Source: Streptomyces sp. NBC_01591 (GTDB lineage: Bacteria; Actinomycetota; Actinomycetes; Streptomycetales; Streptomycetaceae). Taken from it: DNA of 64,000 nt. This document shows, in pieces, positions 24,467 to 32,881 of this stretch. The stretch spans positions 7,192,001-7,256,000 of the forward strand of contig NZ_CP109327.1 in the NCBI RefSeq assembly GCF_035918155.1. Reading direction: 5' to 3'. The position numbers and the translations under genes are program-made. Position 1 is the stretch's first letter. Every line of letters begins with the position of its first letter. The notes below the pieces were generated by a model that searched no databases, was not told the DNA's origin, and saw nothing but the letters and a program-made list of their open reading frames with translations.

Positions 24467-25150
24467 TTGCCACTCTCCCTGTCGATGTCCCCCTTGGAAC
24501 CCGACGACGTTCGGGCTCAACTTGGCGGAATGGGGACAAGGTTGGAGTACCTGAACGACGTTCTGCGCGCGGGCGAGGCGGCGCGGCGGACCGCAGTCCC
24601 CAACGACCCGACGGGGACTGGGGGACGGAGGGCCTACGAGGCCCACGTGCGCACCATTCGGGAGCTGCATATCGAGCGCGAGGGGTGGGCGCGGCTCGTG
24701 CACGGCCGCTTGGAGCTGGTCTGCAACGCCGATCGGTCGATGGCGATGGGCGTCATGGTCGGTGACGCCGCCACCGGCCAGGCGAGCCTGTTCCCGAAGA
24801 ACGGGCGCAGTCGGGGCGCCGCCACCGGACAGGTCACTCGAGCCAACGAGGGCGAGGGGGCGGCACATGTCCAGACCGCCCTGTTCGTGGCGGGCGCAGG
24901 GCCCAGGGGCGTGTCGCTCAGCGAGGAGGAAGCCGCCGCGCTGAAGACGTGGTTTCTTCTGTCATACCGCACGAAGGCCGGGGACGCGGTACGCGTCGAC
25001 TGCGAGCTGTCGCGGCCTAAGCGGTTCGTGGACGGATTCGTGGTCGAATGGGGAAGGCGGATTCCGCTTCCCGCGCTCACGATGGACGGAATCGAACCTT
25101 TGAACGATGATGGGCCTGGGGAGATCGACATCCCTGTCGATTTCCGCTGA
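24467..25150 (+). CDS. Hypothetical protein paired with XRE-ImmA gene
   Basis: 227 aa. TTG at 24467 follows GGAGG (24457-24461) by 5 nt; the ATG at 24485 is an alternative. The N-terminal half is helical (LEPDDVRAQLGGMGTRLEYLNDVL and onward), with a central ELHIEREGWARLVHGRLEL. The C-terminal part (WFLLSYRTKAGDAVRVDCELSRP) is beta-rich and ends in a short acidic tail. It has no recognisable catalytic motif. It is followed after a hairpin by an XRE/ImmA-type regulator in the same direction. Such two-gene units occur in integrative elements, so this protein may be the target or antitoxin-like partner of the peptidase. That is an inference from position only. Confidence 0.65.
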   Translation: MPLSLSMSPLEPDDVRAQLGGMGTRLEYLNDVLRAGEAARRTAVPNDPTGTGGRRAYEAHVRTIRELHIEREGWARLVHGRLELVCNADRSMAMGVMVGDAATGQASLFPKNGRSRGAATGQVTRANEGEGAAHVQTALFVAGAGPRGVSLSEEEAAALKTWFLLSYRTKAGDAVRVDCELSRPKRFVDGFVVEWGRRIPLPALTMDGIEPLNDDGPGEIDIPVDFR

Positions 25151-25157
25151 GTCCGAT

Positions 25158-25188
25158 GGTGGGGGCGTCGGAGTCCGCCGCCCCCACC
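25158..25188 (+). terminator. Hairpin between the two-gene unit
   Basis: GGTGGGGGCG (25158-25167) pairs perfectly with CGCCCCCACC (25179-25188), just after the stop at 25150. It may attenuate transcription into the XRE-ImmA gene. Confidence 0.6.
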
Positions 25189-25219
25189 AGGCACCACCGA
25201 TAGCTGAGGCAGCCCCCAC

Positions 25220-26368
25220 ATGGTGACCCCGTCCCGTATCGCACTGGCACGCAAGCGCAGAGGGATGACCCTCGCCCAGTTGTCGGACCGGTCTGGTATC
25301 TCGCTGCAAAGCCTGTCGAACTACGAAACCGGGCGAACCGCTCCGCGCTCCACCACCCTGAACAAGCTGGCATCCGCCCTGGACTTCCCCGCAGCCTTCT
25401 TCCAAGGGCCGCCGCTGGAGGAACTCCCCGCCGACGGAATCTCGTGGCGGGCACGCAGTAAGACCTCTCCACGGGTGCTGGATGCCGCCCGCGCTGCAGG
25501 AACGCTCGGTGCGACGCTTTACGCCTGGATCGCCGAGAGCTTCCACCTTCCAGTTGTGGACGTGCCATCCCTGGGCAGGCCGGATCCGGAAACGGCCGCC
25601 GCGATGGTCCGCACCCGCTGGGAGCTGGGGGAAGCACCGGCACCGAACATGGTGCACCTTCTGGAAGCCCATGGAGTGCGCGTGTTCTCCCTGGACCCCG
25701 ATCACGCCGAGGTCGACGCGTTCGCCGTCTGGCGTGACGGCGTGCCCTTCGTATTCCTCAACACCCTGAAATCGGCCGAACGAGGCCGCTTCGACGCCGC
25801 TCACGAACTTGGGCACCTTGTGATGCATGGTAACGAGCACGCCTGTTCGGGTCCCGAAGCCGAACGCCAAGCGAACGCCTTCGCATCCGCGTTCCTCATG
25901 CCTAGGGCAAGCGTCCTGGGCCACATGCCGTCGGGTGCCCACGTCGACCAGATCATCCGCGGCAAGCGGATCTGGAAGGTCTCCGCCATGGCCCTGACCT
26001 ACCGCCTGCACGATTTGGGCCTGCTCACGGACTGGCAGTACAGGTCGACTTGCGCGGAACTGAGCCGGTTGGGATACCGTTCCGCCGAACCCGAGGGCAT
26101 GGGGGAGCGGGAAACATCGCAAGTGCTGACCAAGGTATTCGCGGCGCTGCGCACAAAGGGTGTGAGGCCTTCCGCCGTAGCCGCGGGACTGGGGCTGACG
26201 AGCGAGGAGATGAACAGGCTTCTGTTCGGCCTCACGCTCACAACCGTCGCCGGCGGTGGACAGCAAACCGCACCCACTCTAACGCGACACCTGTCCGCAG
26301 TCAGCTCACCTCCTTCAGCAGCCGCTCGTCCTTCGTCGAATTCCGCACGCGCGTTCGCTAGGCCCTGA
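25220..26368 (+). CDS. XRE-family regulator with ImmA/IrrE metallopeptidase domain
   Basis: 382 aa. Residues ~5-60 (IALARKRRGMTLAQLSDRSG, then ISLQSLSNYETGRTAPR) are an XRE/Cro-type helix-turn-helix. Residues ~120-260 form a COG2856 ImmA/IrrE zinc-peptidase domain with HELGH at 195-199 in AAHELGHLVMHG, followed by ERQANAFASAFLMP carrying the third-ligand Glu. The C-terminal tail after ~330 is low in structure. Proteins of this type control integrative elements and stress responses by cleaving a repressor. The 227-aa neighbour upstream may be its substrate or partner. The ATG at 25220 is the first good start. Confidence 0.85.
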   Translation: MVTPSRIALARKRRGMTLAQLSDRSGISLQSLSNYETGRTAPRSTTLNKLASALDFPAAFFQGPPLEELPADGISWRARSKTSPRVLDAARAAGTLGATLYAWIAESFHLPVVDVPSLGRPDPETAAAMVRTRWELGEAPAPNMVHLLEAHGVRVFSLDPDHAEVDAFAVWRDGVPFVFLNTLKSAERGRFDAAHELGHLVMHGNEHACSGPEAERQANAFASAFLMPRASVLGHMPSGAHVDQIIRGKRIWKVSAMALTYRLHDLGLLTDWQYRSTCAELSRLGYRSAEPEGMGERETSQVLTKVFAALRTKGVRPSAVAAGLGLTSEEMNRLLFGLTLTTVAGGGQQTAPTLTRHLSAVSSPPSAAARPSSNSARAFARP

Positions 26369-26875
26369 GTTCGCCGCCTGGGCAGGTCAGCCCTCTGGTC
26401 GGGTCGGGCTTGGAGGCATCGGCGCCCTGTGCCTGTCCGGTGCTGGTTGCGTTCTCAGGTGCCTCCGGTTCTATGTCCGTAGTCCAGCGAGGTGCGTCCG
26501 CTGCGTTGCGGTCGACAAGCTCTTCCAAGTCGGGCGCGGCGGCGCCCGTTCGGTTGAGGCACCGCATGACCAAGACCCAGCCACACGACCTAACCTTCAG
26601 CAGCACGTTCAAAGCAGCAATCAGCCAGCACTGGCTACGCGCCTTCGTTCGTGCACCCTCGTGGTGGTCGAGCCCCGAACACCTCTACGGCCCCACCGGC
26701 CATCTCGTCCCCGGCCCCGCCGAGGCGACCGGTTCCGTCTTCTCTGCCAAGTCCGGTCCGTTCTGCCCCGCCCAAAAGCCCAAGCAGGGCGCCCTCAGAG
26801 AGGCAGTCGGGCATCGCAAGAGGTGGAACACCTGCGGAGGTCGTTCACTCGACGCGGTTCCTGGACAGGGGAGTC
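26369..26875. other. 507 bp with no firm gene
   Basis: A minus-strand frame (26358-26612) encodes APDLEELVDRNAADAPRWTT, and a plus-strand frame from 26566 encodes MTKTQPHDLTFSSTFKAAIS. Both look protein-like for short stretches only. They may be remnants of genes lost during insertion events; I cannot assign either. Confidence 0.35.
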
Positions 26876-28087
26876 TCACGGTGAATGTGGAGCGTTGTCC
26901 AGGCCATTCGCCTTGCCCAGGCCGAGGACCTCCTGCAGAGATTCACCCCAGGTGGCCCAGTGTGCCAGCACCTGGTTGCCGAGCAGGACCATGTTGTGTT
27001 CCCGCGCGAACTTCAATGCAGGTTTGGTGAACTCGCTGCTGGTGACGGCCACGACGAGGTCCGCGCCGTGTACCGGACGTGCGGTGCCGTTCAACCCGTA
27101 CAGGACGCCCACTTCGACGCGTCGAGCGGTCGTGATGAGCTTGCACTGCGCGACCAGCTTCTCGCCGGTGGGCGCGACCGCGATGACATCGGCGCCGCGA
27201 TCGCCTGCTCCGCCGTGTCTTTGCAGGACGTTGAATCCGTCGCGCTGGAGCAGAGCGGCGACCATCTCCTCGAACCCGCGCGGTGACATGGAAAGGATGG
27301 CTGCCAGCGAGACGCTGCCCGGCGAGGTGGTGAATCTCAGGCCCCGTGCTTCTCGCATGGCCAGGCCGTGCAGGGATTCGCGGTCCCGAGCCAGTGCTTC
27401 AAAGATGCGTGCGGCGCGGCCCCGTATCGCGTCGAGGAGGCGTGCCGCCTCGTCGAGTTCGGACGGACTGTTCAAGGCGTTGTGGCGGTAGCGTTCCCGT
27501 AGGTCGCGTCCGTACCAGCGGCGCAGCGCGTCCGAGATTTCCTCGGCCGCGGCGCACGCCGTTCGTGCGTTCTCCAGTTCGTCCGCGAGGATTTTTCGCA
27601 AACGGCCGGCGGCAAGTCGGCAGGGGTCGTCCAGCGGCGTCCACCACGGTTCATCGAAGTCCGGTCGGTACAGCTCCCGCCGTCTCGCGTGGGTGAGCTC
27701 CCGGTCAATCATGTCGTGGTGCAGTTGGAGTTGCTCCGCTGCGTCTTGGACCAGCTCCATTTCGGTGGTCCAGGTGAACGCGGCGAGAAGGCCGTCCCTA
27801 TCGGGCTCCAGGATGCGCAGCGCGGTGGGCGGGCCCTGCCGGAGGGCCCGGCCGGAAGACGCCTGGGGAGGCTTGCCGGAGCCGAGGATCTCGGACAGGG
27901 GGGTACCCCACTCCATCCAGCGCCGTAGATCGTCCCTGTCGATGAGGAGGATCCGGTGTTCCCGGGCGTAGCGGCGTGCGGGGCGTGAGAACCGTCCGTT
28001 CGAGGCAACGGCGATGAGCGCACCAGGGAAGCGGTCGCCCGCCGTGCGGCTGAGCTGTTGGACGCGAGGCAGCCCGACGGTGGGCAC
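26876..28087 (-). pseudogene. Tandem Mrr-type restriction endonuclease, 5' end cut by an IS
   Basis: The C-terminal ~130 residues are an Mrr catalytic domain: MSPRGFEEMVAALLQRDGFN, GGAGDRGADVIAV with the catalytic Asp, and KLVAQCKL supplying the E/QxK-type pair (here Q-x-K). The first ~65 residues (FPGALIAVASNGRFSRPARRYAREHRILLIDRDDLRRWM) match the end of a second Mrr domain (compare EFTKPALKFAREHNMVLLGN in the C-terminal copy). The full protein therefore once had two Mrr modules. The frame is open up to the IS end at 28,110, and the first module's catalytic half is missing. The remaining frame could start at a GTG at 28087. Original role: type IV-like cleavage of modified DNA. Confidence 0.7.
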
Positions 28088-28109
28088 CGGGAAGTGGTTG
28101 AAGGAGGAG

Positions 28110-29151
28110 TAACGAGCTGGTGCGTGATTGCGTTGGAGATGGGCGGGCCTGAGCTGGTGGTTTTGTCAGGCGGTGGTGCTGCGGTCGGAGACGAGGCCGG
28201 CGATGGCCCGGTAGGTGTCGGGCAGGACATCTCGCCGGTGCGTCCAGCGGGTCAGCTGCTTCCAGCGTTTGTGGTCGGCGAGCGCGTGCTCGACGGTGAT
28301 GCGCTTCGATGAGTGTCGGTGCCGGGCCTCTTCTCTGGCTGCATGTACGTGCGGCAAAGCGATCTTGTTCGGTTTTCTGGGCGGTGTGATCGCCTGGCCG
28401 GGATGGTCGCGCCGGAGCCCGAGGTAGCCGTCGTCCAGAAGCACTTCCACGTCCGAGAAGTGCTGGAAACAGGTCCCGATGCCTTCGTTGCGTGCGGCGG
28501 TCGCATCGTGCATCCGACCTGGTCGCAGGGCATCGGTCCAGAGCGTGCGGCCTTGGTGGTCGGCGACGACGGTGGCCTTCATGGTGTTCTGTTTCTTCTT
28601 GCCGGAGACGAACGCGCGGCGTCCGCCGCGGCCGGCCAAGGGTCGGCGGACCTGGACTTCGGTGGCATCCAGCCGCAGCTCGATGCCCTCGGCCTGGGCA
28701 TAAGCGAAGACGTCCGCCAGGGTCCGCAGCCGCAGGCCAGGACGGTCGGGGACGGCGCATCCGCGTTCGGCCAGGAGCCTGCGTATCTCTCCGATCGCAC
28801 GGGTGACAGTGGAGCGGTCGACGCCGAACAACAGGGCGAGGACAGAGTGCGGGAGATCGTGCCGCAGGTGGATCAGAGTGACGACCAGCCGGTCGACGAA
28901 CACCAGGCGATGCCGGGCGCCGGCCCCCGCCTCACGTTTCCTGGCCCCGCCACGTGCCTCGTGACGACGACCCTCCACAGCAGCCTGCCACGGGGCGGCC
29001 AACTCCTCTACCAAGCAAGCCAGATGCTGCCGGGATATCCCTGTGAACACCTGATGCACGAGGATGTGTCGGTTGATCATGATCACCACGGGCTGGATCA
29101 TCCCACCCTCGCGCGATTGCCCCTCAACCGCTATCACGCACCAGCTCGTTA
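28110..29151. mobile_element. IS5-family insertion sequence (1042 bp)
   Basis: A perfect 19-bp terminal inverted repeat, TAACGAGCTGGTGCGTGAT, lies at 28110-28128 with its complement at 29133-29151. A TA target duplication is possible if the ends are taken at ACGAG. It encloses one transposase gene. It lies between the truncated Mrr gene and the gltX promoter region and is probably what removed the 5' end of the Mrr gene. Confidence 0.9.
28166..29101 (-). CDS. IS5-family transposase (DDE_Tnp_4 type)
   Basis: 311 aa. The helix-turn-helix region is LALLFGVDRSTVTRAIGEIRRLL. It is followed by the DDE core: LRLDATEVQVRRPLAGRGGR (first Asp), KKKQNTMKATVVADHQGRTL, LLDDGYLGLRRDHPGQ (second Asp) and KRITVEHALADHKRWK (Glu). 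Start codons are at 29101 (MIQPVVIM) and 29080 (MINRHILV). The frame appears intact, so the element may still be active. The much longer frame running upstream on this strand is only the antisense of gltX. Confidence 0.9.
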   Translation of the reverse strand: MIQPVVIMINRHILVHQVFTGISRQHLACLVEELAAPWQAAVEGRRHEARGGARKREAGAGARHRLVFVDRLVVTLIHLRHDLPHSVLALLFGVDRSTVTRAIGEIRRLLAERGCAVPDRPGLRLRTLADVFAYAQAEGIELRLDATEVQVRRPLAGRGGRRAFVSGKKKQNTMKATVVADHQGRTLWTDALRPGRMHDATAARNEGIGTCFQHFSDVEVLLDDGYLGLRRDHPGQAITPPRKPNKIALPHVHAAREEARHRHSSKRITVEHALADHKRWKQLTRWTHRRDVLPDTYRAIAGLVSDRSTTA

Positions 29152-29263
29152 GTAGTGAGCGGTGGAAGGAGGCGGACGAGTAGAACGCGAAGAAGGCTCG
29201 AAAACGATGGCGCGGGGTGGGCGGGGGCCAGAGGGGGCGTCCGGCGGCGGTACCCTGGAGCGC

Positions 29264-30661
29264 ATGTCTACTGCTCCGGTTCGCGTTCGTTTCGCCCCGT
29301 CCCCGACCGGCATGTTCCATGTCGGTGGTGCACGGTCCGCTCTCTACAACTGGGCGGTGGCGCGACAGTCTGGCGGCACGTTCGTCCTGCGGATCGAGGA
29401 CACCGACGCGGCGCGGAACAAGCCGGAATGGATCGACGGGATCATCAACGCGCTCGCGGCGATCGGCATCCACGGCGAGGACGCGGCCTTCGAGGGCCCG
29501 TACTTCCAGTCGCACAACGCCGACCGGCACCGCGAGGCGGCTCAGCAGCTCTTCGCGGCCGGGCGGGCGTACTACTGCGACTGCACCCGGGAGCAGCTGA
29601 AGGAGCGCACGGGCTCGGATCACCTCGGGTACGACGGGTTCTGCCGGGAGCGGGGGCTGGCCTTCGAGGAGGGCCGGGCGCTGCGGTTCCGGACGCCGGA
29701 CGAGGGCGAGACCGTCGTGGTCGACCTGATCCGCGGGGAGCCGGCGTTTCCGAACAGCGCGATCGAGGACTTCGTGATCGCCCGTGGTGACGGGTCTCCG
29801 GTCTTCCTGATCGCCAACGTCGTCGACGACCTGGACGAGGGCATCACGCAGGTCATCCGGGGTGAGGAGCACCTGTCGAACACGCCGAAGCAGCAGCTGC
29901 TGTGGGAGGCGCTTGGTACCACGCCGCCGGTGTGGGCGCACCTGCCGGTGATCGTGAACGAGAAGCGGCAGAAGCTGTCCAAGCGCCGTGACAAGGTGGC
30001 GCTGGAGGACTACCTCGCCGAGGGCTTCCTGCCCGAGGCGGTGGTGAACTACCTCATGCTCCTGGGCTGGGGCCCCGGCGACGACCGGGAGATCATGCCG
30101 TACGAGGAGCTGGAGCAGCTCTTCCGGATCGAGGACGTCAACACCGCGCCGGCCTTCTTCGACGTGAAGAAGCTGACGGCGTTTAACGGCGACTACATCC
30201 GCGCCCTGGCGCCGGAGCAGTTCGCCGCCGCGTGCGCGCCGTGGCAGCCGGAGGCGTTCGACAAGGACGTCTTCGAGGTGGCGGCGTCGCTGGCTCAGAC
30301 CCGGATTGCGCTGCTGTCGGAGATCACCAGCTACGTGGACTTCCTGTTCCTCGACGAGCCGGTCGAGGACGAGGCGTCGTGGAACAAGGCGATGAAGGCG
30401 GGCGCGATCGACATCCTGTCGGACACCCGCACTGAGCTGACCACCGTCGCGGACTGGAAGGCGGACGACCTGAAGGCCGTCCTGCTCGCTGTCGGCGAGA
30501 AGCACGGCCTCAAGCTGGGCAAGGCCCAGGCGCCCATCCGGGTCGCGGTTACCGGCCGAACGATCGGACTCCCGCTGTTCGAGTCCATGGAGCTGCTCGG
30601 CCGGGACCGCGTGCTGGCCCGTCTGGACGCTGCGGCCAAGAGGCTGGCCGCGCAGGCGTAG
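29264..30661 (+). CDS. gltX: Divergent (second-type) glutamyl-tRNA synthetase
   Basis: 465 aa class I synthetase. It has the HIGH-type motif in [19 protein letters not shown], the catalytic-pocket text [13 protein letters not shown], the [20 protein letters not shown] block and the KMSKS-type motif KLSKRRDK. The C-terminal anticodon-binding region is complete. It ligates glutamate to tRNA-Glu. The sequence differs much from the usual Streptomyces housekeeping GltX as I remember it (for example VRFCPSPTGNPHVG), and it sits among IS elements and gene wrecks. It is therefore likely a horizontally acquired paralogue. Possible roles are resistance to a GluRS inhibitor, or supply of Glu-tRNA to a LanB-type dehydratase, one of which starts at 62.9 kb. 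Confidence 0.9.
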   Translation: MSTAPVRVRFAPSPTGMFHVGGARSALYNWAVARQSGGTFVLRIEDTDAARNKPEWIDGIINALAAIGIHGEDAAFEGPYFQSHNADRHREAAQQLFAAGRAYYCDCTREQLKERTGSDHLGYDGFCRERGLAFEEGRALRFRTPDEGETVVVDLIRGEPAFPNSAIEDFVIARGDGSPVFLIANVVDDLDEGITQVIRGEEHLSNTPKQQLLWEALGTTPPVWAHLPVIVNEKRQKLSKRRDKVALEDYLAEGFLPEAVVNYLMLLGWGPGDDREIMPYEELEQLFRIEDVNTAPAFFDVKKLTAFNGDYIRALAPEQFAAACAPWQPEAFDKDVFEVAASLAQTRIALLSEITSYVDFLFLDEPVEDEASWNKAMKAGAIDILSDTRTELTTVADWKADDLKAVLLAVGEKHGLKLGKAQAPIRVAVTGRTIGLPLFESMELLGRDRVLARLDAAAKRLAAQA

Positions 30662-30719
30662 CCGCTGGTCAGGCGACCTTCGCGAGGAGGCCGCCCCAGG
30701 CGCTGCCGAAGTAGGTCAG

Positions 30720-31470
30720 ATCGAACCTGGCCAGGGGCTCGTACGCGCCTTGGCCTCTGTCTGGCGCGCCTCCGCTCGTTCCCGGACCTGCGTCGGCAGG
30801 CGGCCGAGGTCCGATGTCGGCTGGCCGGTTAGCGCGGCGAGGTCGCCCAGGCCTGCCACCAGCGAATCAGGCAGGGCAGGCCAAGCAGCAGGGCTCGGCC
30901 GCGCAGCGGCTCCAGCCCTCCCGCATACGGGGGAGGAAGACGCCGACGTCGCAGGCGCAAAGCAGCCGCAGGTACCGCTCACGCTCCACGTCGAAGTGCG
31001 CGCCGTCGAAGCCGATGGTGTTGCTGCCGCTGGTGATCACCCATAGCTCGGGAGCGTCGGCCAGGGCCGCCGAGACCCTCTCGATTCCCTTCCAGTGCAC
31101 GGCTTTGCCCGCGTAGACGCCGATCGTGTCCGGGGGGAGGCCGAACTCCGCGCGGCACTCGGCTCGGTCGAAGTCGCGTGCCCGCTCGACCTTGGTCATG
31201 TGGAAGGCGTTGTAGATCACCCGTACGTCGCGGACGCCTCGGGTGCGGAGGAAGTCGGCCCAGGGGTCGACGCACACTACGGCGGCGCACTGCGGTAGCA
31301 GCTGGAACAGACCTTCCCAGAGCATGGCCTCGACGGGGGCCGAGTCGTGCTGCAACGGCTCGTAGTGGTGAAGGAGGAAGAAAGACTGCGCGGGCCCGCA
31401 TCTCGGGCGTGAAGAGCAGCAGGCTCAGGTCGTCCCACACGAAGGTGCCGCTGGCGTCGTCCAGCGCCCG
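30720..31470 (-). pseudogene. GT4-type glycosyltransferase, frameshifted
   Basis: The main piece (30867-31355) reads PWADFLRTRGVRDVRVIYNA, FGLPPDTIGVYAGKAVHWKG and LLCACDVGVFLPRMREGW, the acceptor-to-donor half of a GT-B glycosyltransferase. Upstream text VWDDLSLLLFTPEMRAR lies in another frame and joins to FFLLHHYEPLQHDSAPVEAM near 31,390. Downstream, after REGW, the expected E-x7-E region is also out of frame. At least two frameshifts make it non-functional. Together with the carbamoyltransferase wreck it suggests a former sugar-tailoring cassette. Confidence 0.6.
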
Positions 31471-31479
31471 GACCGTCGG

Positions 31480-32570
31480 GGCCAGGCGGGCGAGGTGGCG
31501 GAGCGGTCCGCAGGATCGGGGTGCCCTTGCGGTTGAACGAGGTGTTCAGCAGCAGCGGGAGTCCGTGCGGTCGTGGAAGTGCTCCAGGAGTTCGCGCAGG
31601 CCCTGGTGGTCGGCGGCGACGGATTGGACGCGGGCGGTGCCGTCGTGGTGGGTGACCGCGGCAATGCGGTCCGCTCGGCATCGGCGGACGCGGGCGACAC
31701 GGTTCATGAAGGGGTCGCCCGCCGACATGAACCACTCTGTGGCGTGCTCGGCGAGGACGGCCGGGGCGAAGGGGCGGTACGTGGCTCGCTTCTTGATCGC
31801 GTTGAGCCGGTCATGCGTGGCGGCATCGCCGGGATGGGCGAGGATCGAGCGATGACCGAGTGCTCGCGGCCCGAACTCGAGCTCCCCCTGCACCCAGCCG
31901 ACGATGTGGTGTTCCGCGAGCAGCGCGGCCACGGTGGGCTCCAGTCCCGGCCCGAGGCCGGTCAAGGCGCGGTACCCAGTCGTCACCGCCGTCGTCGGCA
32001 CGGCGCCCGGATGCGGGCCCCAGGCCGCATCGGTCGGCACGGGGAGGCGCTCCTGTCCGAGCTGGTAGTGCCAGCCGTAGAGCGCGGCGCCCACGGCAGT
32101 GCCCGCGTCGTGCGGGGCCGGCGCCACGAAGAGCGTTTCGAAGCCAGCTGTCGGCGGCCAGCTGGCCGTTGAGGTGGGAGTTCAGGGCGCACCCGCCGGA
32201 GAACACCAACGTCGAGGCCCTGGCGAGCCGTTGCAGGTGGCGGGCGATGTGGACAACGGACTTGCCGAAGATCTCCTGGACGGCGGCGGCCAGGTCGGCC
32301 CGCTTGTGTTCCGGCTGCTCGGCGACGTTGTCGGCGGTCCAGGCTCGGCCGCCGAGTAGCAGCGGTGTGCTGTTGTCCGCCGAGCCCCAGGGGTGGTCGA
32401 TGCGGACCTCGTCGTCGTCGCCGAACTGGACCAGGTCTCGGGGGCTCCGTAGCGCTGGGCATCGCCGAAGGGCGCCAGCGCCATCATGCTGCCCTCAGGC
32501 TCGTCGCCGGATGGGATCACTCGCCGGGCGAGGTTCCGGTAGAAGTGCCCGAGGGAGGAGTGGATGCGCC
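31480..32570 (-). pseudogene. NodU/CmcH-type O-carbamoyltransferase, multiply frameshifted
   Basis: Family blocks appear in order but in three frames: SMMALAPFGDAQRYGAPE (~32,450-32,500), LVFSGGCALNSHLNGQLAAD (~32,150-32,210), then GTAVGAALYGWHYQLG and WVQGELEFGPRALGHRSILA with THDRLNAIKKRATYRPFAPA (31,750-32,100). LLLNTSFNRKGTPIL follows near 31,530. Breaks occur near 32,440, 32,140 and 31,560. GELEFGPRALGHRSI is diagnostic for the carbamoyltransferase C-domain. The product would have transferred carbamoyl phosphate to a sugar or macrocycle hydroxyl. The 5' end is fused to an ISL3 remnant. Confidence 0.75.
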
Positions 32571-32836
32571 GGGGCCCGACCGGGCTGGGGACGACGGTCG
32601 GCATGCTCTGATACCCGTGCACCTTCGCCGTCGGCGTCCGGCACACCGGACATGGCACCGCCACATCCCGCGTGCGGGCCAAGACCACCACAGTGTCATC
32701 ACAGTCCGCCACGTTCTCGACGACCAGCACCGGCAGCCAGGAAAGCACCATCCCCACAAGGGAGTTGACATCCATCACAAGATTATGATTGCGGACGGTT
32801 ACCCGGCGTCACCACCGACTACGGGCCAGAGCCGTT
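32565..32836 (-). mobile_element. ISL3-family transposase 5' remnant
   Basis: A minus-strand frame from 32778 encodes MMDVNSLVGMVLSWLPVLVV and DVAVPCPVCRTPTAKVHGYQ, the zinc-finger start of ISL3-type transposases. After about 55-70 codons it runs directly into carbamoyltransferase sequence (HSSLGHFYRNLA). The stretch upstream ends in GGCTCTGG on the minus strand near 32,830, resembling an ISL3 terminal repeat. The rest of the element is missing. Confidence 0.6.
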
Positions 32837-32881
32837 TGATTGACAGCCCCGTCACCCGATCGGTGACCACTCTGAAGATCC

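Noticed and set aside
29102..30505. Upstream extension of the IS5 transposase frame to 779 aa
   Set aside because: The extra N-terminal part is the antisense of gltX and crosses the IS terminal repeat; transposase homology begins near 29101.
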